A stretch of 64,000 nt of DNA from Aphrophora alni (GCA_963513935.1 OY740774.1:86390890-86454889), one strand, 5' to 3'. Positions 23,900-36,210 are shown, counted from the first letter of the stretch. A program made the numbers and translations. Notes: generated by a model not told the origin, from the sequence alone.

Positions 23900-24290
23900 A
23901 TCGTCTCCATAAATGTAGCTTCGGTAGTTGTTATTTACAAAGTGTAATTGATCCATGGACGCCATTTTGAAAAAAATTAAATAAGAGTTAACCCTCTTTA
24001 AGCCCTTATTCATGCCATGAACACGTCTATATGACGCTGTCAAGGATAGGTTAGGTTGGGTTTAGTTTGGTTTCGTTAGGTTTGGTTGGTTAGTTTTTAT
24101 AAGGTTAGGTTACGTTAGGTTAGTATAAGTGTGTTTTGCTTAACCGTCATATTTTCCGTACCTTTCCTACTTATTTAGGTCTCATATTTTCACATCTCAC
24201 TAAAATATGAACGAAATCGCTAGTACCGATTTCGCTAAATTGAGTAATATATCACCTCAAATGGGAGATATTTTTGTCAATAATTCTAGA
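23900..24290 (+). repeat. Family D repeat with TTAGG-like tract
   Basis: 'cggtagttgttatttac', 'gatccatggacgccatttt' and, after the tract, 'aaaatatgaacgaaatcg' match family D at 31.7 kb. Between them, 24045-24125, are runs of 'ggttaggtt' with variants, resembling degenerate TTAGG telomeric repeat. Confidence 0.5.
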
Positions 24291-25333
24291 TAAATACTTT
24301 TTTATTGTATCATTGAATATGACAATGTACCAAAATTAATTAAAATAGTTCCACGAGATTGGGTTCTAAAGCACGCACATATGACAGACTCAGAATGACA
24401 TTAAAACATTTCTTCGGACTCACAGTTTCTCAAAACGGAAATACCTGCAATAACTTCACATCAATCCATCACATTTTTTCAATGTATGTGTGATGGGAAA
24501 AGGCTTTCATTAGACGGCTATTCAACGTTGACTCCAAATAAAACTAAGATGTCTGCGTTGTTGTAGCTTCTGTTTTCCAAATAATATCGTGAAAGTTTCC
24601 AAGTTTGGATGGGCTTGGGAGATATTTATCCTTGCTTCCGCTTTGTAAAACACAGTGACGTTCTGCCAATCTCACAATGAAACTCAAAACAATACAATTT
24701 ACGCATTACTTAGAAAGATCATCAATATCAAAATGTGGATTGCTAATATCAAATTAAAATGCAATTTTGTAATAATTTCGAGATCTGAGGTTCATGTTGG
24801 CATCAAAAAGTAAAACATGTTGGTTTACTTCACGTTTCACTCCTCTTAGATTTCTGTCATCGGTGTTTTATCTTCGACCAGTAAGTGTTCGGTCTTACTG
24901 CAGCCGGTGTTTAGAAAATCTAAACTTCCACAAAATTGTAACACATTAACAACACAACCTGAATCCCCCACAAATAAAATAACAACTATTATAAGTTAAC
25001 ATAAAAATAATTTAAAACCACTGTTACAAATTTTCCAACTAAACAACAAAATAAAATGTATTTGAAAATTTACAACAGTTGTTTCAAATTATTTTTTGTT
25101 TGTTTTTGTATCAAATGTTATTTATTATGATAAATCTATACAAAATAAATGTTTCAAGAGATAATTTATAATTTCTAAAAATCTGCAGGTGACACTGTTT
25201 AACGTGACATCTCAATCAATAAAATCTGTTGTATGACGCAGAAATTACTTAGCAAATTAAATATAAGAAACTTAATGTAAAAAAAAATTAAGGCGAATGT
25301 TGATATTGCCAAATCTTCAGTTATTTAAGAATG

Positions 25334-25365
<32 letters not shown>

Positions 25366-25689
25366 ATAAAAACTTACATAAATTAAAATATAAAACGTCG
25401 TAGTCTGTGAGTTTATAGATAAAATGGGACACAATTAAGAAAATTATAGTAATTGGCTAACGAAATTGGCAGAAAAAACGGTAACTGTATTTCCAATAAA
25501 CACTTCTGCGTTTAAAATTTATTTTAAAAACAGAAATATTTTTATGCAGTGTATTTATATATGGTTACTTTATTTATTCTTATGCTTGCCTTTAAGTGCT
25601 TACTGTATGACAGTTTTTGCATCGCTATTACCTAACCAAGTACATGAAGTAGCCTACAGAGTAAATTTTGCAATTGCGTAAAACTTCAC
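24291..25689. other. No gene seen; 30-base poly(A)
   Basis: A pure A run at 25334-25363 could be the tail of a retroposed sequence, but nothing upstream is recognisable. The 71-codon frame at 25466-25681 reads hydrophobic by AT bias and begins at TTG, not ATG. Confidence 0.4.
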
Positions 25690-26070
25690 CTTCTGTTTTT
25701 GAGCGGTTTCAAATTTCATGTTCTCTGAAAAAATATTTTAGACGAGTCGTGACTTCGTCATTGTTGTCTTCTGCACATAAGTACGATAGAGACCACAAAA
25801 AATAAAGATAGGAAGATGAAGTTAACTATATAGGACAATAGTGTAATCATATAGAATCCAATTAAAATTCAGAAAAATCTAGATAAAAATGTCCCCATTG
25901 TAAACAGTTTTTTTTCTATAATTTTAACTTATAATATTTTAGATTTCAATTCTGCGTGTGAACCCTACTACAAATATGGTAATCACATCTCTCTCTACGA
26001 TTACAACGGGCGATGTTGTTATCAAAAATGTAATTTACAATTCTAACCTCAAAATAAAATGTGATATTCG
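25690..26070 (-). repeat. Family B dispersed repeat
   Basis: Inverted B blocks: 'gtcttctgcacataagtac', 'aatttcagaaaaa'-like AT stretch, 'tgtaaacagtttttt', 'atttcaattctgcgtg', 'tctctctacgattacaacg' and 'tcaaaaatgtaatttac'. Same order as 32.8 kb. Confidence 0.6.
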
Positions 26071-27036
26071 TATATTCACCAATGGAAGCTTAGCTCAATA
26101 TAGATCTACGAGGCACGCAAGAGCTTAGCCGACAACGACGTTAAATGAGTATTGGTACACATAATTAGGAGGTTTAGAAAAAGTATGTAATTAAAGAAAC
26201 TTACCCTACTTTGTAAGACTTTTCATCCTACAAGGCACAAGAAACAAACTTTACCACTTTGCGTTTAGAGGATCTCCTTGTATTACATTTTATGTTGGGG
26301 TTATTTAAGTAACACGATGGCCCGTATCTACTTGTTATACTCACGTGAGATTTACCCAATATCGTTAAAACTTTGTCCGAAAAGTTAATCAGAATTAATC
26401 GGCAGATAACATCGATTTAAATCCAGATATAAAATATTAAAAGACCGATGTGGAGACCAACCCCTCGCACCGCCTCATAAATATTCATGTTTCATCCATT
26501 ATTTTCACCACGTCCTCAATGAAATAGGGGCTTGAATAAAACATTGAGAATAACTATATTCAGCGAAATATTACTGAAAATTATGTGGGAAATTTAACAT
26601 TTGAGAATTGTTGGATAAAATATTAACTTGTAACAGATCTTTTAAAAAGCATTTCTGTGTTTTACTCTTTTCTTTATATTAACAACCCCAATTATATATT
26701 AACGACAGATTGAAAGTAGATTGTGTATAATAAATGATGCAAAAAGATTCCACAAACTTTCTTACTCAACCATCCCCGAAATCAAATTAAATCGAATTTG
26801 ACTAATCGTCACACAAAAATTACATTTCGGATTGTCAATTGAAAACCGGAAATGAAGTCTTTACAAATACATTTAAACTAAGGCAGGCCGTGTTTGGGAA
26901 CAGGAAAGGGTTATTTTTTAATTCCTTGAAATTTTATCTCGTTTCTCTAACAAAATATATGTGAAATTATAAACTTTTTCACGTTTCTGTTTAAACTGTT
27001 TATTACTACACGATAGTATTTCAATAAAATAATGTA
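26071..27036. other. No gene seen
   Basis: No supportable frame. Around 26730-26770 the phrase 'atgcaaaaagattccacaaa' resembles 'gcaaaaatattgcacaaact' at 31.59 kb and 'ggaaaaattgcactcacttt' at 6.46 kb, so a further short dispersed repeat exists. Confidence 0.35.
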
Positions 27037-27345
27037 AGTTTTTTTTGGGGCCGTGATAACCTCCGTCAGAGGCCTCACCGACGTCGACCTGAAGGTCTTT
27101 TGCCGCCCCAAGTTCCATCCTACACCCACTCAGTAATACCTGTCATCCGTATGAAGGAACAGATGCCAACTATAGGGTTCTCTAGGATGGTTTCCATCTC
27201 CTTCCCCGGAGGGCCTAGAGAGTATAGCCTGGATCGCCCTAACGCCTCACACTCTAATAGAATGTGTTCTGCGGACTCTTCAGCCAAACCACATTTCCTG
27301 CAAATATTTTCTGCAGCAATCCCTATCCTAAATGTAAGTTTGATA
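27037..27345 (-). pseudogene. Non-LTR retrotransposon 3' end (RNase H tail and 3' UTR)
   Basis: The minus strand reads RIGIAAENICRKCGLAEES, then AEHILLECEALGRSR, then IVGICSFIRMTGI before a stop-free run into 'GWN'. The CRKCG...ESAEHILLECEAL pattern is the C-terminal tail after the RNase H domain of Jockey/I-type non-LTR elements. Codons upstream of RIGIA no longer fit, so the element is truncated at about 27345. The 3' end is 'ggccccaaaaaaaactt' on the minus strand, an apparent short poly(A) after the 3' UTR. The coding portion seen is intact, suggesting a younger insertion than the one at 10.6 kb. Confidence 0.8.
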
Positions 27346-27792
27346 TAATTAAAATACAATGTTACAATTAAGCAAATTCTATTAATTTAATTTGTATTAC
27401 AATACATAGTTACCATATGGTCAGATCCGTAAACACTTGTCTCATATGACACAAAAATTTCACTTAATATTTCAAACTAACGTAACAATTAAAATTTAAA
27501 CATTTGATTAGTATTAATATACAAAGTTAACTTGCGATCAGATCTAAGCATCTGTCAACATTAAAACATGATTTGTATGCGTGTAATATTTATAGGCTTA
27601 ACTTAAACATCTGATCGGAAATGAACGGCTTGTTCAAGGAGAGTTTCAACCATTAATATTTAACACAGTATGTTAAATTGTTAAGCACAACAAACTCTAT
27701 CTGTACACTCTTCAAGGCATTGTAAATATTTATGTTAAATTTATAAATAAATATTGAGCTTGACTTGTGAGATAATATTAGATAAAATAAAA

Positions 27793-28000
27793 CTCGAACA
27801 CAAGATTTCACAAAAATTACGTTTACTTAATGAAACGCGTTTCAACGACAAAGTCGCCATCCTCAGTGATACACGAACTACAATAACTAAGTTAAATTTT
27901 AGTTGGTTATTGTAGTTCATGTATCACTGAGGATGGCGACTTTATCGTTGAAACGCGTTTGATTAAGTAAACATAATTTTTGTGAGATCTTGTGTTCAAG
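27793..28000. repeat. Long inverted repeat with hammerhead-like cores
   Basis: Two arms of about 96 bases (27793-27888 and 27905-28000) are near-perfect reverse complements around a 16-base centre. Each arm, read outward on its own strand, holds 'cactgaggatggcgacttt' followed by 'gttgaaacgcgttt'. That is CTGAGGA, a possible stem, then GAAAC. There is no coding sequence. The layout suggests two head-to-head copies of a short retroelement end, or a fold-back element. See the finding on the ribozyme-like fold. Confidence 0.85.
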
Positions 28001-31000
28001 TATTATTCCATCTATGTTAAATTTCATAAAACTCCAACTGGTAATTTCTAAAGAGGAATGTCAAAAATTGGCTGGAAGCTGCGGATAAGAGGGATACGCT
28101 TTGCTCGGCCCAATAAGAGACAAAACTTGCTTCTCTTGTGATATGAACATGTTCTCAATGGAAATCTTATTTGAATTCTGTCAGGGTTAGCTTGATAACT
28201 ATTACTAAACTGTAATATTTATTCAATGCGATTTTGCACATTTCTTTGAGTCATCATCATATTTTATTAAAATTTGAACATAATCGGTAAAATACATTTC
28301 TTATAAATATATGTTTTTATTACTTCCCACGAGTGATTTTTTTAAATATTTTACCAAAAGATTTTTCGCTCGTAAATCTATGTCCATCGTATGTACGGTT
28401 AAACATTTATGGAGATACAACAACCAATGAGTCTACAAAGGCTTCACTTGATAACAATTTTATCAAGATTGTTGTAGCCAATTTTGAGATAGTCATAATT
28501 TTATGTTTTCTTGTTATAGCAGCACCTCTAAAATACGACTTAAACCCTTCTCGAAACGGCGACAATATTCATAAATACTAAATTTGAATAAAATCGACGC
28601 GTTTCAAACACAGATACAACACTTATATATGGAACACCTTCAGTTTACAATAGCGCTAAAACAACAAATTTAGACAAACAAAATTTGTTGATCCTCCACG
28701 TGAATGCACACAAACTACTTGAGCTGTTGTGAATCAAAACAGTGGTTCCCCAATAGGATTTTAATTATCATCAGACAATTTTAGTAGTAACTATAGAGCG
28801 TGCCAGACACCAAATAATACTTATTTCTAACTTTTTTAAATAATGCCCAGATCTTTATTGATACACCTGTTTTCAAAACAAAAATACATACACATTATGG
28901 ATTAGCGGATAACTGTATATTGGAAGTGAAAATCACGTGACTTATAGATTTGTTGAAGATAATTGTTTTGTAAAACCTTCATAATAAATTAAAATGGAGT
29001 TCTGTCAAATTTGAATATTTTTTTTTGGTATTGTTCGACAACTTTATAGATTCCGGGCTGAAAAAATAGAAACGTTCATTGGAAATTAAAATAAATTTTT
29101 GATTTATTTTCAGACTGTACATAAAAAAAAATTTAAATATTACATTTACTAATAACGCAAATGGGATAAAATCGGTTCCGAGTTTTTACGGAAATATTTG
29201 GTATATACGAATATTTCTAAATTGTTTCCATAACTGAATATTTGGGATTTTTTTTGAAATTGACATTAACGAGTTTGATAACAATTTTTCTAAAGTATAT
29301 TATTTAAAAATCTAAACAAAAATGTTGTAATCCCCCTTCCCAAAATATTTTTTGAGAGTAATCGTTATAAACATCTAAACAACCATGAAGTTATTATAAA
29401 ATACATAATTTGTCAAAAAAAGCTTTAACGATTGCAAATAGTTAAATCAAGTAGTAAAGGAGATAATATTATAGTGCAAGAATAATTGTCAAAAATCAAA
29501 ACAACTCTAGACCATCGTCAAATTTACGATTGAGACGAGTTTATTGTAATAGAGAAGTAAGTTTAGGCATTTAAAAATATATAAACAACTTATATAATAA
29601 AAATTGAATAAATTGTATATAGTTAGTAGCATCTTTCTACACCAAACTATCTCCTGTAAAAATACACGTGGACAAAACTGCGTAACATAGAATGTTTTCA
29701 TTTTGTCATATATTCGTAGTATAGGGAAAGTTACGTGAAGGAGCAAAAGATCGAGTACGAGTTTTTTTTTTGAAAATATATCCGTTTTGAGGTCAATAAA
29801 ATACAACTGTCTCATACAACCACAACGTGCGTAACGATTTTAATAAAATTGAAATTTGGGTTTGTTTTGGGGATATCTCGAAACTCAAAATATGTTCTAC
29901 ACCTCAAAATTTGGAGGTGGCTGTCATTGAAAATACAAAATTAAGTCTTAATCAAAATGAGCTATATCAAATTAGATAAAATTTTGCTTCTAACGAGCAA
30001 AAAACCTATTTTTTGTTATCTCTCGAAGAATAATATTATAACCTCACTTCTAATCATATACAATAATTTAGAACTGTACTGAGATCGTGTTTATAGTACA
30101 ATCAAAGCAAGTTTAGGCATATATTGAAATATATCTGTTAAGACTTCATCCAATGTTAATTTACACTTTTTTACAACTACCGAACTAACAATATAGGTGA
30201 CGATTAGTTTTGTTGTTGGGTAGGTGATGAAGTTTGTGAAATGTTGTTGTACCATCTATTTTCCTTATATAAGTACAACGCAGTAAGGTTTCTTAGGGAG
30301 AAATATTCTAACTTAAATATCCTAGAAAACCTAGTCAACCTAAGCTATGGAAAACGTGGGTGTCAATGAGGTCGTAAATCACTTAACCCCCGTCTGACCC
30401 AACACCACTCTTTGCTAATCAGCTTTTTATCAATTAATTACACTAAATAATTTGGAAGACTTAATTGACTAATTGAAAAGGTATCTGCACACAAGTCCAA
30501 ATAGGAGTGGTAAAATTAGATCTACGGTTTAAGTCGACTTACACTTTTAAATATAAAATTATCACAACCCGATATGGTTTACCGGCCTTTCCGGAATCTC
30601 GGGAATACCCGAATATTACTCCGACATTTTATTGGGAAACTCTACTAAAACAAATTAAACTAAATAACTCGCGAGGACTCTACATGAGACCTGTCGAACT
30701 GTCGGACACAATTCATCTTTCAATCATACAATTCGTTATAAGATTTTCCGTCAGCACTGCCTTCGTGATGTGACCTAAACTCGGTTATTGCCACAACCAA
30801 GATTGCTCTAGCAACCTAAAGCTCAAGCAATGATCCAACCACGGCGATCACAGGTTTCAAGCGCGTTGGCCGTGGCAGGAAGGCGTCACATTAGAAGAAT
30901 AATGAAATTTTTAACACCGGCAATGGATAATATTTTTAGTTGTTATTTTATATTGTTATAGAATGTATGGGAGCGTTATTACAGTACTTTTGCACCATTT

Positions 31001-31659
31001 ATTTATTACCAAACGATTCTACCGCCATAATTTCTTCTTTCTACATTGTAGTAAACAGAATATTAAATTTAACGTTTTCGCATCCCCACAATAAGTTGAA
31101 TGAATTGAAATAAAAAAAGGTATATATCGTGTCCGTTTCCTCCCATACCGTTATAATTTCCAAACGCGTTTTATTTCAGTAATGGAAACAATTATGAGAA
31201 AAGGGGGAATCTCACCCTACTTGGAATATTTTCCAGCAACCCTACAATTTCAATTATTAATTCAGTTTCTACTCATCCTTCTTGTTACTCCACGTGGCAA
31301 ACAAATGCTTTATTATCATCAAGTACTCTTCTGATTAAGGAGAAAGATACTGGAATGAATTACTGCGCCGCGAGAATGTAATTTGTATCATTTAGGTTTC
31401 TTTAATTTTAAAATACTGAAGGCGAGTTTATTTATGGGCTCTAATTAAAGTAGTAGAGTGTATAGATCATACAATATATGGTTTTGGATGTTGTAGGCTC
31501 CACAATATATGTGTGTAATATATATAAATTCATCGTACGAACGTAAAGTACTAACTTCCACTGTATTTCTCTTAATTAGAATAATAAAGGTGCAAAAATA
31601 TTGCACAAACTTTCACACATACTTGAAATAAATTATGAACCAATCAAACTTATCAAACC
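28001..31659. other. No gene seen; minor repeats
   Basis: Segments at about 29505-29590 and 30065-30145 share 'agtaagtttaggcat' / 'gcaagtttaggcatat' in similar contexts, indicating a local repeat. 30500-30890 is less AT-rich, has an 88-codon frame starting at GTG (30507) without recognisable motif, and contains a hairpin 'ccacggc' (30839-30845) / 'gccgtgg' (30869-30875). Nothing else is supportable. Confidence 0.4.
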
Positions 31660-31960
31660 AAACTATTTCGGCAGTCAGTAAAATTGAAAATTATCCATGG
31701 ACACCGTCATTAAAAAAATTTTACCTATGGGACTAAAGCTTTGCTTGTGGTACAACACATAAATTGTGTTTAATTAAACAAGCTTTTAATGACGCAGGTC
31801 AAAGTTCATTTTAAATCATTGCGCATTATTCCTGCAATGTAATATTTTTATTTTCAACCTTGCACACTAGTTTGTGTTAATAATATTCATGTTCCACTAA
31901 AATTTTAATGAAATCTGTGGAGCAATTTAAAGAAATTGTGTTTTGTTTTTACAACACGCG
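31660..31960 (+). repeat. Family D dispersed repeat
   Basis: 'cggcagtcagtaaaattg', 'atccatggacaccgtca', 'ttgcacactagtttgtg' and 'aaaattttaatgaaatctgt' align with 23.9 kb and with 35.15 kb ('ttgcacacggcttcagg'). Confidence 0.5.
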
Positions 31961-32789
31961 ATGCTCTTGCTAAACAATATCTTTCAAAATCTATCTTGCT
32001 AAACAATATTGTTTAAATTTAACCGTTGCTTTACTTCTCAATTTAATGATATAGAAATATACACTATGTCTTTATACAAGTAAATAGTTTATTTTTAAAA
32101 GTGTAGGACCATCTTTCACATCCTGAATTGAAGTATTGCCACTAATTTAATATTAATGTTTATATTATCATAATAGTAAATAGATAATATCTTTATAGTA
32201 AATTAACGCTTCATTTTAATTCACCATGTACTAGTTTCGGACATTCTCTATATAGAAAGACTTCAATGAATGGTTAGAAAAGAAGTTTTTTGATTTATTA
32301 AAGATGAACTAAGTGGAATGATGTATTCTTCGGTACACTGCAATGCATACGATATAAATTTCTCTTTCTACTTAGTAAAATGAATATTTAATTTCATTGT
32401 TATTACTTTTGATTGAGATAGTAAATATTTGTTTGTAGTCTATCCAAATGAAAAGTACAATTATTATTGTCTGGTTTTTCTATTACTTAACGATTTTGAC
32501 AACGCCGTTTGTTGCAGTAATAGAAGTAACTGTAAGACAACGTGGGTGGTAAACCTTTCTACAAATATTTTAAATCAATTTCAATCATTATTTTACCTTT
32601 CACAAATTTTACTGTTGTTGTATGTTCTTCTCACTTTCCCAACAATTATTTCACTTGCGCAGTATACGAAGTATAGAGGTTTAGGTTAGTTTAGGTTAAG
32701 TTGGGTTAGGTCAGTTTAGCGTTATAAGTTTGGTAATAAAAAAAGTCGACTTCTGTTTTTCGACTGATTTTCGTGTTAATCGCTTTTAA
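31961..32789. other. No gene seen; short TTAGG-like tract
   Basis: A short tract at 32676-32712 of 'ggtttaggttagtttagg' type. The 86-codon frame at 32429-32689 begins at TTG, reads hydrophobic and ends in the tract; not supported as a gene. Confidence 0.4.
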
Positions 32790-33260
32790 GAAACCAAAAA
32801 AGTGATTTTTGATATACAATCTTTCTGTCGCCGTCGTTTTTCGCTGTACGTAAGCACGACAGCAGCCATAAAAACTGAGATAGGAATTTGGTATAGAGGT
32901 TCAAATATAGAACGCTATTGAAATTTAAAGAAACTAATTGAAAATGTAAAAATGACGGCCATTGTAAACCGTTTTTTGTTCATATCTCGTGTTTTATTCC
33001 ACTAATAAAATACTGAATTAGATACAAATTTACAGATTTCAATTCTGTACGTAGACTAGTTGTACCAACCCCACACTTTCTACGATAAAAATACCAACGA
33101 TATTTTCAAAATGTAAATGTAATGTCAAACCATAATCAACCAAGAAAATGTGATATTGTATCGTTACGAAGGCTGCATTATGAAGTATCGACACGAGCGT
33201 GACGAGTTGAGGATCCTTCATGTATGTACTGCTTCCAACCCCGGTAGAGCCAAAATACTG
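32790..33260 (-). repeat. Family B dispersed repeat
   Basis: Inverted order of B blocks: 'gctgtacgtaagcacgac', 'agcagccataaaa', 'acggccattgtaaaccg', 'cagatttcaattctgtacg', 'ttctacgataaaaatacc', 'cacgagcgtgacgagttgag'. A good counterpart of the copies at 5.2 and 11.2 kb. Confidence 0.65.
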
Positions 33261-33707
33261 AAAACAAGTGGAAAGATTTAATATGCTCACATTTATTAGA
33301 GCATTATGACTTAGCTGATGTCAAGAAAGTGAAATTAGTGAAACAATCAAGAGGTTTATAGAATTTGTGTAACCAATGTTTTAATCAAACTTACATTATT
33401 GTTATACTACATTTTTCGAACATTTGCCATCATTTGTGTGTCAGAAATCACAACACGACGTTTCGGGAATAAGAATCAATTTCCGGTATCAAGTGACTAA
33501 AAACTAAAGAAACATGAAACTAGAAACAAATAACTTCAAACAGAGAATTACATTATTGGTAAGACCATGCATTCTATTACACTTTAGTGAGGATGAACTG
33601 GCTAAGAAGAGTGAAAAAAAAAAAAAGAAAAAAAAAAACACTTTGAGAGTTTTATGACGTGTTAATTTTTATATATCCAAACGATGACAAATATCAGAAA
33701 TTTGTAT
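33261..33707. other. No gene seen
   Basis: A-rich run near 33615-33638; otherwise unassigned. Confidence 0.4.
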
Positions 33708-33980
33708 TACCCTCTGTGGCTCACATTAGTGTGTACGGCATTGACAGTTCTGATGTAATCTACCTGAATCTACAACTTACATGACGTAGCTTCCTCTCTT
33801 TTATCTTTCCTTTCAGGTCACTCTTAACAACCTTTTGTTCTTTTCGGACTATGATGTTATTAGTGCATTCGAAGGCTAGGTGTCTTCATTTCAAACTATT
33901 TTTTGCCATTTATTGAAAGCAATGATGACCGAGAGGTTTTTGCTTTCACACAACGACAACAATAACAAAATAAAACAAAA
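33708..33980 (+). mobile_element. SINE family A copy with CAA-type tail
   Basis: 'gtggctcacattagtgtgta', 'ctacctgaatctacaac', 'caggtcactcttaacaa', 'cggactatgatgttattag', 'gcattcgaaggctagg' and 'gcaatgatgaccgagaggtt', then 'caacgacaacaataac'. This defines the family's 3' end as a simple (CAA)-like tail. Confidence 0.75.
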
Positions 33981-34794
33981 TTATTGTGTCATCTAATTCA
34001 AAAGTAAAATCATTAGTCAGGTTTTTGTTTATAAATCTAATATCAAACACACATTTTTAAATAAAGAAATGAATTTTTAAATAAACAAATTCAACTTTCC
34101 AAATATCCGTTTTTTAATCAAAACAACAAATTTATCGAGTAGTATTTGAAAATTTTAAAATGTTATTTTAGAAACATTAATAAAGACCATTTCTAATAAC
34201 TCACAAAAAACTATTTCTTTAAAAGATGGAAAATTTATGAGAGTGAAAGACTGAAAGAGAAAGTTATTAAGGAAGAAGAATAGAATTGTTTAGGAAAGGG
34301 AGGAATATTGTCCAGAAGCTGGAAATATTAGCCCAGCACTGATAATGTATTTTCTGAAATAAAAACAAACTTTGTTTGTCTCAAAGCAAACAAAGAATTT
34401 AATAAACTTCCTTTTAAATAAATGAGCAAACAAGAGACAGCGCGAGGGTGGGAAATTAGCTGCCCTGGACAAACATGCTGAGTATATTGTAGAGGGAAAG
34501 TTATGTACTTACACTGATTAGATTTTTGAGATTTTTTGAGGTTTTGGTGTTTTTAGATTTCAAACTAATAAAGTAATATATTTACAAGTACAAGGGGATT
34601 TAGTACATTTCGTCATGTTATAGAGATGTTTTGCCTTTAATTTAAGTATATACAAACTAAGAATTAAGCAAAACATTGAATTAACTCACCTTTACCCAAA
34701 ACACAAACCAAAACCAACAATTTAATGTCGTTAGTTGTCAACCAGAAAGTCAAGAAACTATAGTTCTCATCTGTGAAAATATACTTCAATTACT
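33981..34794. other. No gene seen
   Basis: AT-rich, no repeat match recognised. Confidence 0.4.
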
Positions 34795-34830
34795 GACTCA
34801 TGTTTCGGACATTTATCGTTCATCGTCAGG
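34795..34830 (-). other. Hammerhead-like CTGACGA..GAAAC motif
   Basis: On the minus strand CTGACGA (34829-34823), a short imperfect stem, GAAAC (34806-34802), then ATGAGTC. CTGANGA and GAAA match the conserved hammerhead core and GTC is a classic cleavage triplet, but stem I does not pair convincingly. Confidence 0.3.
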
Positions 34831-35099
34831 TGTTAAATCCCATAAACGTAATGTTACTTACATGCAATTAACATTATTGATAAATTTACGAAACAATTGT
34901 CGTATATAAGTAATTGAAGACAACTTAAAAGGATTGCTAACAGTAAAAAATGACATCGCAGTTGTACATGGGCATGGTCTGTTTCTTTAAAGTAATATTA
35001 TAATATTTCTCTATTTAGAGAAGAGGCTAAAATTGCTTCGCTAGTGACATTAGTACGTCATCATTTTAAAGAGCTTTTAATAACTGTGGTTAAGTTTCA

Positions 35100-35400
35100 T
35101 TTTTCGAATTATTTCTTAACCTTAATATTTTTATTTACGATTTTGCACACGGCTTCAGGTCTTAATCTAAATATTTTACCAAAATTTGAACGAAATCGGT
35201 GTCATTAATTTAAATAAATTAAGTACAGTATTATAATAGCCTCGTGATCGATTTGTGTTTGTTTTATTACGGCAACTGGCATTTGTTGGAGAGATGGTGA
35301 CCCTATAGGGAGATATTGGATTCAGTCCTATACAGATTACACTTCAATAAAACTTGATCAAATGTACTAACATAGAAGTGTACACTAACAGTGAATAAGT
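35100..35400 (+). repeat. Family D dispersed repeat
   Basis: 'gattttgcacacggcttcag', 'aaaatttgaacgaaatcggt' and 'gttggagagatggtgaccct' align with parts of the 2.6-, 18.7- and 31.7-kb copies. Confidence 0.45.
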
Positions 35401-35566
35401 ATGAACATTTTCTTTTTATGCTTCATTTATGAAGTTTAGGATTATAATTTACAGTAATCGAACCTTCATTAGTGTTAAAAAAGCTTTTAAAATTCCTCAT
35501 AATTGGCACATGATATTTTAATTCAATTTAACTGAAAGGAATTACATTATATAAGTCAATTAAAAA

Positions 35567-35851
35567 GTTAATTTAATTAATTTTTGTACTTACTGCTCAC
35601 AGTCCGTTTTCATTCTTTTATTTATTGGCTACCTCGTTTCGCCTATTGTTCAGGCATTATCAAACCTAGATTTTTACTGGAATTCTTGCATTCGTTGATG
35701 CGCGTCAATTGTATAGATTAAAACGTATACATATCACATTCACAAATAACACGTAATACATAAGCACAACACTTTGAAACGACTTAACCAATAAATAAAA
35801 GAATGAAAACGGACTGTGAGCAGTAAGTACAAAAATTAGTTAAATTAAATA
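35567..35851. mobile_element. Short element with 62-base terminal inverted repeats
   Basis: Left arm 35567-35629 and right arm 35787-35851 are near-perfect reverse complements sharing 'tttttgtacttactgctcac', 'agtccgttttcattctttta' and 'tttattgg'. The 157-base centre has no coding capacity. On the minus strand the centre holds 'tttgataatgcc...ggcgaaacgaggtagcc', a degenerate relative of the hammerhead-like core at 27.8 kb. No clear target-site duplication. MITE-like or a head-to-head pair of retroelement ends. Confidence 0.75.
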
Positions 35852-36009
35852 CAACCAGTCTAGTAAGGCAATCAATAATCATAAAATGTTAAGTTAAATT
35901 TAGAAATAACTTTTTGAAATCTTTTGAAGTGAATTAAATAAAAATTTAACCTGTGTAATTGCTAATATCTAAACAAAACTAGATTATAAAAAAGTTAGCG
36001 TAATAAAAA

Positions 36010-36210
36010 CCTGGAAGAGGTTATGGTTGGTTAGGTCTGATTAGGTTATGGGTTTGACCTAACCAACCATGATGATGTGTTTGATGGGTTGGGTTAGGTT
36101 ATGTTTGGGTTGGGTAAGGTTAGATTAGGTTAGGTTAGCTAAGACTAGGTTAAGGCAGGTTAGATTACGTTACGATAGATTAAGTTAGGTTAGGTTGATT
36201 AGTTTTTTAA
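36010..36210. repeat. Degenerate TTAGG tract with a hairpin
   Basis: About 200 bases of 'ggttaggttagg' and variants. A perfect 15-base inverted pair (36023-36037 and 36056-36070, 'atggttggttaggtc') switches the strand of the repeat within the tract. (TTAGG)n is the ancestral insect telomeric repeat; this is an interstitial, decayed copy. Confidence 0.75.
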
